A stretch of DNA of 64,000 nucleotides from NCBI RefSeq assembly GCF_000830985.1, contig NZ_CP007151.1:434001-498000 (forward strand). Reading direction: 5' to 3'. Of this stretch, positions 57,973 to 64,000 are shown in pieces. The DNA is from Marinobacter similis (lineage in GTDB: Bacteria; Pseudomonadota; Gammaproteobacteria; Pseudomonadales; Oleiphilaceae). How positions within the stretch are numbered: position 1 is the stretch's first letter; every line of letters starts with the position of its first letter. A program made the translations under genes and the position numbers. The notes beneath the pieces are model-generated. The model made no database searches, was not told the origin of the DNA, and saw nothing but the letters and a program-made list of their open reading frames with translations.

Positions 57973-59817
57973 ATGACGCAGGCAAAACAGATTCAGCAGT
58001 TCTACATACCCGAAGAGCAATCTGTTTATCTGCTCAGTCATGACGATGCCAAAAAGCTCAAGGACTGGGTGGCGTTATGCGCTGCCCAGCTCCGCCAGCT
58101 TGGGTATCATGACATCGAAATGATCGGCAAAGGTGCCTACGGATTCGTGTTCTCTGGTCGCCTGACTCTGGCAGGCACGAGCGAACTGGAGCATGTCTTC
58201 AAGTTCACCCGCATCAATCTGCCCCAGCACCTGCAGGATCGGCTGGAAGATGAAGCCTATATACTCGAACAGGTTCGGCACCCGAGAGTCCCCCGACTGA
58301 TTTCCTACCAACGCGCCCACAACCAACCCATTCTGGTGATGGAACGGGCCGCAGGTCTTAATCTTGAAGAAGTTTCCCTTCGTGAGGGTCGGCTGAAACC
58401 CCGGCTCATCATTCGAATTGCCGACCAGCTTGCGGACATTCTGCGCAACCTGCGGCGTGAATCCGGCCCAGCCGGACGCCCCATCGTGCACGGCGACATC
58501 AAACCCTCAAATCTGGTCTTTGACGCCAGCACCGAAAACATCGCCCTAATTGATTGGGGCTCGTCGGTGTTCGCCCAGCTGGATGCCAACCAGCAATTCA
58601 TCACCGCCAACGTGATGGAACTGATGTCTGACAACCTCCAGCAGACCAATGCGCGGCTGGGCGATGTCTATTTCATTGGTTCGGAACAGTTGAACGGAGG
58701 TCTCTCCTCACCGCGTTTTGACGAACAGGGCGCGGCCGGCACCCTTTACGCCCTCGCCTCAGGCCAGTCCTGCCGGTTCGGGCACCAGGCTATTCCGGCG
58801 GCGTCCCTGGGATTGCCCATGGAATTCGCCCGCATGCTGGATGGCATGCTGTCACCGGACCCGGAAACCCGCCGCAAAGCCGGCGATTACTATCTGAATG
58901 AAATGCCGAGAATGGCACGCACGGTGATGATTGACCTGCCCGCCAATCCCGTCGCACCGCAGGTTCCGGTGTGGGTGCGGGCCTCGGATCAGGAGATTGA
59001 TACAGTCGTTTACAGCTCTCGGAAGTCTTTTCTGAGAGAGGAAGGCGCGCCGGAAACCCTGAACGACGTTAACGACGTGCAGCTGGACCGTTACTACAAG
59101 AATTTCATGCAGGGCATGGGCGAAACCGAGAAAGCCTTCCTCGCCGCTGTCAGCCGATTGGGCCGATACCCGGTCGAAGGTGGCCTCGCGGTGCGCTGGG
59201 AGACCGACGGCGTGTACATCGACACCTCCCTGAACCTGCACGACCCGAGCCTGAAAACGGCCTTTGTGCGGGCGGTCAACAACATGGTGTATCTGGCCCA
59301 GGCAATCTATCGCAAGGGTATCTTCAAGAGCTGCCTGTTCAACGCCCGAAACACTCTGCACATTGATCGCGCCGACCCGGATCAGCCATTCCTGGTAACA
59401 GCCGACATGAGCCTGCACTACGAGGTCAGTGCGGCACCGGAGGTGGAAGACGAAACCCGCGTTCACTCTTACTTCGAGGACGGCCCCGATCCAGAAGAGT
59501 TCCTGGTGCTGCCTGAAACCATCATCCGGGCGTTGGAAGCGCTGAACAGAATCCACCACACCGGGATGATCATCTTCGAGGCTCTTCCCAAGCACCTGAA
59601 GATTCACAGCCATTACCGGCTGCTTGATCCGGATCAGGAGCCGGAATTCAGCCGGCTACTGGATGAAATTCTGTCGGCGGTGGAGGAGATCACCGGGTTG
59701 GGCGTGTCCGGCTTCATGAAAATGCCCTACAAAGACACCCGATTTTTCCCCCACATCGAGCACCTGCCCGAGAGTTATTACCCCCGGAATCCCAGATCCA
59801 CCGGCGTTACTTCTTGA
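57973..59817 (+). CDS. Hanks-type protein kinase with unassigned C-terminal domain, linked to bkd operon
   Basis: This intact 614-residue protein has no predicted membrane helix, so it is cytoplasmic. The kinase core is at about residues 45-330: Gly-rich loop IGKGAYGFVFSG (51-62), ATP lysine K77, likely helix-C Glu E94, catalytic loop HGDIKPSN (173-180, with D175 and N180) and DWG (194-196) in place of DFG. All key catalytic residues are present; HGD in place of HRD makes it a non-RD kinase. Residues about 330-614 match no domain I know. It starts 9 bp after bkdB, so it is probably the fourth gene of the operon. Its ribosome site is weak. An aminoglycoside/choline-kinase-like small-molecule kinase is a less likely alternative. 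Confidence 0.85.
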   Translation: MTQAKQIQQFYIPEEQSVYLLSHDDAKKLKDWVALCAAQLRQLGYHDIEMIGKGAYGFVFSGRLTLAGTSELEHVFKFTRINLPQHLQDRLEDEAYILEQVRHPRVPRLISYQRAHNQPILVMERAAGLNLEEVSLREGRLKPRLIIRIADQLADILRNLRRESGPAGRPIVHGDIKPSNLVFDASTENIALIDWGSSVFAQLDANQQFITANVMELMSDNLQQTNARLGDVYFIGSEQLNGGLSSPRFDEQGAAGTLYALASGQSCRFGHQAIPAASLGLPMEFARMLDGMLSPDPETRRKAGDYYLNEMPRMARTVMIDLPANPVAPQVPVWVRASDQEIDTVVYSSRKSFLREEGAPETLNDVNDVQLDRYYKNFMQGMGETEKAFLAAVSRLGRYPVEGGLAVRWETDGVYIDTSLNLHDPSLKTAFVRAVNNMVYLAQAIYRKGIFKSCLFNARNTLHIDRADPDQPFLVTADMSLHYEVSAAPEVEDETRVHSYFEDGPDPEEFLVLPETIIRALEALNRIHHTGMIIFEALPKHLKIHSHYRLLDPDQEPEFSRLLDEILSAVEEITGLGVSGFMKMPYKDTRFFPHIEHLPESYYPRNPRSTGVTS

Positions 59818-59854
59818 CCGACTGCCTGCCTTAATGACCGGCCTGCCCTACAAC

Positions 59855-59917
59855 TGTCCTGAATGAAGGACAAAACCTGTACGTAAAGCCGGACATTTGT
59901 ATCCAGAATTCAGGACA
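59855..59917 (+). promoter_or_regulatory. Competing hairpin arms in leader region
   Basis: TGTCCT (59855-59860) can pair with AGGACA (59867-59872), or, as the longer TGTCCTGAAT (59855-59864), with ATTCAGGACA (59908-59917). The two pairings exclude each other. Whether this region is transcribed is unknown. Confidence 0.4.
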
Positions 59918-59920
59918 AGT

Positions 59921-59963
59921 TTGCACGTGTTCACTGACAATCCCCTATAAATCATACACGTGC
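59921..59963 (+). promoter_or_regulatory. Promoter with flanking inverted operator half-sites
   Basis: A candidate -35 TTGCAC (59921-59926) and -10 TATAAA (59946-59951) have a long 19-bp spacer. GCACGTGT (59923-59930) and ACACGTGC (59956-59963) are perfect inverted copies, with centres 33 bp apart (about three helical turns), bracketing the -10 box. This suits control of the downstream binding-protein gene. Confidence 0.5.
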
Positions 59964-60056
59964 GAATATGGTGCAGTTTTTGAATAGTTTTTAGTCGCAA
60001 CTGTTGGGATTTTCTGAAAATTCCAGGCACGCCTCAATAACAACAAGGAACATTGC

Positions 60057-61022
60057 ATGCGACTACTTCTCCTGACCTTTTTGCTGTTCAGCCCGATGTG
60101 TTTTGGCAAAACCGTGGTCGTGATAGAAAGCTATCACGGCGGCTATAAATGGGATGCCGACTACGTTGCCGCTGTTAAATCGGTACTAGGAACAAAGCAC
60201 GATATTCACGTTCTAGAATTGGACACCAAGCGGCTGAAAAAATCGGAATGGCCTCAGAAAGTGGCCGAGATTCAGCAGGCCGTTGCCAGCATTCAGCCGG
60301 ATGTTGCCATTCTCGGCGATGACAACGCCTTTACCCTTATGGCCGAGCATCTGGTGAACCAGCACATTCCCGTTGTGTTCCTGGGTGTCAACGGCGGCCC
60401 GGAACAGCACCCGACACTAAACCACCCTCTAGTAACCGGTATCCTTGAACGGCCATTTTTCGCAGAGAGTATTCGACACCTGCGCAAGGTGCTGAAGAAG
60501 AATGAGCGCTTTCTGGTGCTGATGGATGATTCACCGACCATGCGCAATGCGGTGAACGAGTATTTCGGGGATGAACGCCAGCCTACCCTCTACGGTTCGC
60601 GACTCGATATTGTCCTGACCAATGACAAGCAAACCTGGCTGGAATCAGTGTTTAATGCCCATTACCGGTACGACGCGATTGTTGTCGGCACCTATCACAC
60701 CATCCGCGACGAAAACGATAACTACGCGCCGCCGAAAGAAATCATGACCGAAGCCTACAACCGCGCCCAGGTACCGATCTTCTCATTCTGGGACATCTTT
60801 GTGGGTGAGCAGGCAGGCATAGGCGGCTTCACCGTATCTGCCCATCAGGAGGGGCTAACCGCAGCGCGCCTGGCGTCGATGATCCTGAATGGGATGAAAC
60901 CGGATCGCATTCCGCAGATGAAATCCCTGAGCGGTCATTACGTGTACAGCCGCAGCGGTATGAAACACTGGGATCTGACGCTTTCCTCGCTGATCTCTAG
61001 CCAGTCCAATTTCGTGGATTAG
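60057..61022 (+). CDS. Periplasmic ABC-type substrate-binding protein (orphan)
   Basis: This intact 321-residue protein has a signal peptide (MRLLLLTFLLFSPMCFG) and a two-lobed periplasmic binding fold of the ABC_sub_bind/TrpX type (VVVIESYHGGYKWDADYVAA; SIQPDVAILGDDNAFTLMA; GGFTVSAHQEGLTAARLASM). No permease or ATPase gene lies nearby, so it may feed a distant transporter or a sensor. The upstream gap of 239 bp holds a promoter candidate and inverted repeats. Confidence 0.8.
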   Translation: MRLLLLTFLLFSPMCFGKTVVVIESYHGGYKWDADYVAAVKSVLGTKHDIHVLELDTKRLKKSEWPQKVAEIQQAVASIQPDVAILGDDNAFTLMAEHLVNQHIPVVFLGVNGGPEQHPTLNHPLVTGILERPFFAESIRHLRKVLKKNERFLVLMDDSPTMRNAVNEYFGDERQPTLYGSRLDIVLTNDKQTWLESVFNAHYRYDAIVVGTYHTIRDENDNYAPPKEIMTEAYNRAQVPIFSFWDIFVGEQAGIGGFTVSAHQEGLTAARLASMILNGMKPDRIPQMKSLSGHYVYSRSGMKHWDLTLSSLISSQSNFVD

Positions 61023-61050
61023 ACCGACCACCCTGCTCCTCGAATCTGAT

Positions 61051-61074
61051 AGCCACTCATCATTGGGTGGCTTT
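61051..61074. terminator. Hairpin between convergent genes
   Basis: AGCCACTC (61051-61058) pairs with GGGTGGCT (61065-61072; one G-T pair) around a 6-nt loop, then TT. It lies between the binding-protein gene and the Ada-type gene and can serve both. Confidence 0.6.
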
Positions 61075-61077
61075 CCA

Positions 61078-61989
61078 TCAAGTCTGATCAGTCTGCCGGG
61101 TAGTTCGCTGGCTCTCCTTCGCCAACAACGCCTGTTTGCGCTCAAGCCCCCAGCGATAGCCTCCAAGCTGACCATCGCCCCTAAGCACCCGGTGACACGG
61201 AACCAGCAAGCCAATCCGATTTTTGCCGCAAGCTGTTCCCACGGCGCGGGTGGCCTTGGGCTTTCCAATGCCCTTTGCAACATCGCTGTAGCTAAGCGCC
61301 GCGCCCTCCGGAATCGTCTGCAAGAAATTCCAGACCTTGATCTGAAAGGCGGTACCGCGGATGTCGAGAGGGATATCAGGTTTTGGCGCCGCGCTATCAA
61401 TGTGGCGATCCAGCGCTTCAATCCAACGATCCAGCTCCGGGGCATGTTGCGCCGACGAAGCACTCAGATTTGCCTTGGGAAATTCCCGTTGGAGCGCATC
61501 AAGCAGCAAATCAGCCGTATCGTCAAACTGGACAAAGCATACACCCTGGTCGGTAGCCGCCATCATCACCAGGCCCAGTGACGTGTTCCGATAGGCATAG
61601 CTGATGCGCTCGCCCTCGGCACCTGCCCGGTAAGCGGTTGGCGTCATGCCCATGCTGCGTTTGCCCTCGCCATAGACACGGCTTACAGAGCCATATCCGG
61701 ATTCAAAAATGGCATCGGTTACGCCGCTGCCCTGCCTGAGCGATTGCTTGAACTGACGCATCCGGGCAGCGTCCTGATAGGTCTTCGGTGACACTCCCAG
61801 AACCTCCTTGAACACCTTTTGCAGGCGCGACGGGGACAGCCCCACTTCCCCAGCCAGACTTGCCAGGGTCAGTGGCTCGTCCGCTCGCTGTTCAATGGTG
61901 CGCGCCAGCTCAAACATCTGGGCGCGGCGCTTATCGGAGTCACCCCCGGAATTCGTCGTTTGCATTTTCATTTCACTTGGCATCGGCAT
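61078..61989 (-). CDS. Ada-type methylated-DNA:cysteine methyltransferase with AraC helix-turn-helix
   Basis: This is an intact protein of about 303 residues. An AraC-type helix-turn-helix (LTLASLAGEVGLSPSRLQKV; FESGYGSVSRVYGEGKRSMG) is followed by the O6-methylguanine methyltransferase domain with active-site VPCHRVLRGDG. It lacks the N-terminal zinc domain (AdaA) of full-length Ada that senses methylphosphotriesters, so it is the two-domain form. Start at ATG 61989 is chosen over 62019 because AAGGA lies just upstream. It repairs alkylated guanine and may regulate alkylation response. Confidence 0.88.
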   Translation of the reverse strand: MPMPSEMKMQTTNSGGDSDKRRAQMFELARTIEQRADEPLTLASLAGEVGLSPSRLQKVFKEVLGVSPKTYQDAARMRQFKQSLRQGSGVTDAIFESGYGSVSRVYGEGKRSMGMTPTAYRAGAEGERISYAYRNTSLGLVMMAATDQGVCFVQFDDTADLLLDALQREFPKANLSASSAQHAPELDRWIEALDRHIDSAAPKPDIPLDIRGTAFQIKVWNFLQTIPEGAALSYSDVAKGIGKPKATRAVGTACGKNRIGLLVPCHRVLRGDGQLGGYRWGLERKQALLAKESQRTTRQTDQT

Positions 61990-62200
61990 CACCGGATCCT
62001 TTGTCCTGAAACCATACAACCATCAGAACCGGTTTCCTATGCTGATTCCATCCGATTCTTGCCCGATTCCTCGAGGCACAAATGCGCGAACCCGTCGCCA
62101 TTGTTGGCACACTGTGTGGTGGTGCACCGAATACAGTAGAGATCTGTTCGATACTCAGCCAATTCACACAACCCCATCACATCCAGGGAGGGTTACCCGC

Positions 62201-63075
62201 ATGAATTCCGCCAAACTCAGCATCGTCAGCAAGGGCCTGTTTTTGTCCGCTGCCCTCGCCGCCAGTTCTCACGCCCAGGCCCAGACCGACAGCGTTAATG
62301 TCATTTTTGCGGCTGAAAACGCCCTTTACGGCGCCGGCTATAACGTTGGCCGGGCCGATGGCTGGATGGACAAAGCCCTGCAACAGGCCGTTCGCGATTA
62401 CCAGGCTCGCAATGGCGCACTGAAAGTCTCCGGAAGTCTGGACGCAGAGACGCTTTCCGCACTCGGAGTTTCGCACGGCTCAGGCCGGGCAGTGTCAGGC
62501 AATGTTGTTGCCAGCAAAACCGACGCCCTGGCGGCGCTGGGTATCTCTGAAACACGAACCAAGCTCAGACCCAGGCACAGACCCAACCCAAGGCTCAACC
62601 TCAGCGCCGTCTGCAACCCAAGCCACAGGTTCAACCCCAGAGCCGGCCCAGCAAACAGACAGAACCTGCTACTCCGGAAGCGACTCCCAAAGTGGCCTCC
62701 CAAACCAGCGTTACCCCGCCAGCCAAAGTAGTGAAAGAGTCGGCCCCAGTGCCCAAGGCAGAATCGGCACCTCAGTCCGTCGATAAGCCTGCGCCCAGTG
62801 CCGATATCGCAAAGGTGAAGTCCCCAGCCCCCGCAACTGCGGAGCCAACCAGCGCTGAAACCGTCGCCTGGATGAAGCAATTGCCAAACGAGGCCACTGC
62901 TTCCGAAAAGCCGGAAGACACGATAGAAAACGAGCCGGTTGCACAAGCTCCGAAAGCCGAAGCGCCGGAAACGGCAACCGCTGAGACCGCCCAGAAAGAA
63001 CAACCCGCAAAGTCAGAGAATGACCGGAATATCTTCGGCAGCCTGTTCCACTTTTTGTTCGGTTGGATGGTTTAA
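62201..63075 (+). CDS. Secreted peptidoglycan-binding-domain protein with Gln/Pro-rich linker (frameshifted)
   Basis: This protein of about 291 residues starts at ATG 62201 after AGGGAGGG. A signal peptide (MNSAKLSIVSKGLFLSAALA, cleaved near AQA) precedes a PG_binding_1 domain (YNVGRADGWMDKALQQAVRD). One base is missing near 62560. Restored, the linker reads QAQTQAQTQPKAQPQ and continues rich in Pro, Ala and Glu, ending in a hydrophobic tail NIFGSLFHFLFGWMV. That tail may associate with membrane. Confidence 0.75.
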
Positions 63076-63141
63076 CGGTTTTGGTTTGTTCTGACGTACA
63101 GAGGTAGCACTTCAGGCTGACGATTTATCTGGCCTATCTCC

Positions 63142-63168
63142 TTCAGTTTGGTTCTAATCGGCCGTTAA
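63142..63168 (+). promoter_or_regulatory. Candidate FliA (sigma-28) promoter of chemoreceptor gene
   Basis: GCCGTTAA (63161-63168) differs from the sigma-28 -10 consensus GCCGATAA at one base, and TTCA (63142-63145) sits at the expected 15-bp spacing, matching two of four -35 bases. It is 35 bp before the chemoreceptor ATG. Confidence 0.45.
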
Positions 63169-63203
63169 GTTAGCAATCATTAGAAAAACTAGAAGGTAAA
63201 AAA

Positions 63204-64000
63204 ATGGCTACCTCTGCCCTGGAATCTATTGAGCGAAAACTGGGTGTTCCCGGAAAGCTTCTCATTGCTCCCGTCTTCATTTTGTTGCTGTTTGCGTTCG
63301 TTACGTATTATTGCGTCCGTGAATTTCAAATACTTGATGAACGCATGAACACCGTAGCGAGAGATCTTGCTCCCGATACCGCCACTGCAACGGAAGCTTT
63401 GATTGATCTTTATCGCATGAGACTGCGAGTGTTCGACTACTACTCCACTGGCAATAGCGCGCTCCTTTCCTCTTTTGACGAGCTTGAAGAAGACTTTTCG
63501 GCCCGTATAGACGCAGCTCAGAAAAACATACAGAACCTGAGCGTGCCCAACTCGTTGATGACATTGACAGCTCGATGCGCCAGTACATTGCAGCCTTCAA
63601 AAATGAACTGGTACCTGCAAAAAAACAGGTCCTCTCCATTATCAGAGATGAGCTGGATGTATCCGGCCCTAACGCATCGAACGCGCTAAGGAGAGCGCTC
63701 GATGGTGTCGCTAACCGAGACCCGGAAAGCCGATTAAGAGCCGTGCTTGAGCAACTGATGGGCGATGCTCTAATGATGCGTATGGCCGCCCAACGATATT
63801 TTGCTGATGGTAACGAGTCTTCGCGCAAAGCTCTGGGCTACGCTATTGAGGACACCCAGGACGCGCTGGGGTTGATCGACAGCTCCGATGTTCCGGGTTT
63901 TGTCAGGGACTATTTTGACACTGCGGTGGCAGAATTGCGGAACTATCAGGCGTCGGTGGAGAAACTGTTGGTCCAGCAGGCAAGGGTCGTTCAGGTAAAA
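63204..64000 (+). CDS. Methyl-accepting chemotaxis protein, N-terminal part (cut by window end, frameshifted)
   Basis: ATG 63204 follows AGAAGG. The first transmembrane helix is LLIAPVFILLLFAFVTYYCV, followed by a long helical periplasmic sensor with RMRLRVFDYYSTGN, as in helical bimodular (HBM) receptors. One base is missing near 63538: the frame restores to ERAQLVDDIDSSMRQYIAAF and is open to the window end. The HAMP and signalling domains lie beyond the window, so the chemoreceptor call rests on the sensor type. Confidence 0.75.

Noticed and set aside
58852..59613. Minus-strand open frame of 253 codons opposite the kinase C-terminal region
   Set aside because: Mirror of a high-GC coding strand; composition is Val/His/Gln-rich without domain or start signal.
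1..64000. tRNA, rRNA, CRISPR array, insertion sequence or prophage
   Set aside because: No cloverleaf, regularly spaced repeat, transposase or integrase was seen on reading; a tRNAscan or ISfinder search would settle it.

Overview
The window looks like chromosomal DNA of a marine, motile, aerobic gammaproteobacterium, most probably Marinobacter or a close relative. This is an inference from the gene set: MexEF-type RND pump, malate:quinone oxidoreductase, ccoG, a Pseudomonas-type mannitol operon, branched-chain keto-acid dehydrogenase and HBM-like chemoreceptor, with moderate-to-high GC. I saw no rRNA, tRNA, insertion sequence, phage gene or CRISPR array.

Layout. 1-6236: C-terminal two thirds of a cyclic beta-1,2-glucan synthase (NdvB). 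6323-9816: two LysR regulators, each divergent from a transport or membrane gene. 9904-14222: ccoG, a MocR regulator and an MFS carrier. 14296-24014: a mannitol regulon transcribed leftward (mtlE-F-G-K-D-pgi-mtlZ) with its AraC regulator mtlR just upstream. 24211-33518: a small secreted peptide, a MexEF-OprN-like efflux operon, an MDR-family oxidoreductase and two convergent LysR genes. 33640-40654: thioredoxin, an LpxR-like outer-membrane deacylase, a secreted protein with an internal repeat, EamA/LysR, and a three-gene redox operon (MDR, luciferase-like, SDR). 40657-50820: SelO, a ferric-reductase-like flavocytochrome, MDR/LysR, two glutathione transferases, a YbfB-type MFS carrier, a P-loop protein and a small membrane protein/LysR pair. 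50837-59817: a hypothetical gene, mqo, a histone-deacetylase-like amidohydrolase, then bkdA1-bkdA2-bkdB followed 9 bp later by a soluble Hanks-type protein kinase. 60057-64000: an orphan periplasmic binding protein, an Ada-type methyltransferase, a peptidoglycan-binding-domain protein and the start of a chemoreceptor.

Two points dominate. First, about 30 single-base deletions break 20 otherwise normal genes. Every one is restored by adding one base, often in a short homopolymer, so sequencing error is far more likely than pseudogenization. I annotate these as whole genes and give approximate break positions. Second, the best candidate for an undescribed system is the bkd operon with its linked kinase: the E1-alpha subunit keeps the serine loop that is phosphorylated in the mitochondrial enzyme, and the neighbouring kinase has a complete catalytic core plus about 300 residues I cannot assign.

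How the genes work together. Mannitol enters through MtlEFGK, is oxidised to fructose by MtlD, phosphorylated by MtlZ, and isomerised by Pgi. Branched-chain keto acids are oxidised by the Bkd complex, whose E3 subunit is not in the window, and malate by Mqo. A notable share of the rest is regulator-plus-target pairs: seven LysR genes, several divergent from an oxidoreductase or membrane gene and some with visible palindromes between them.
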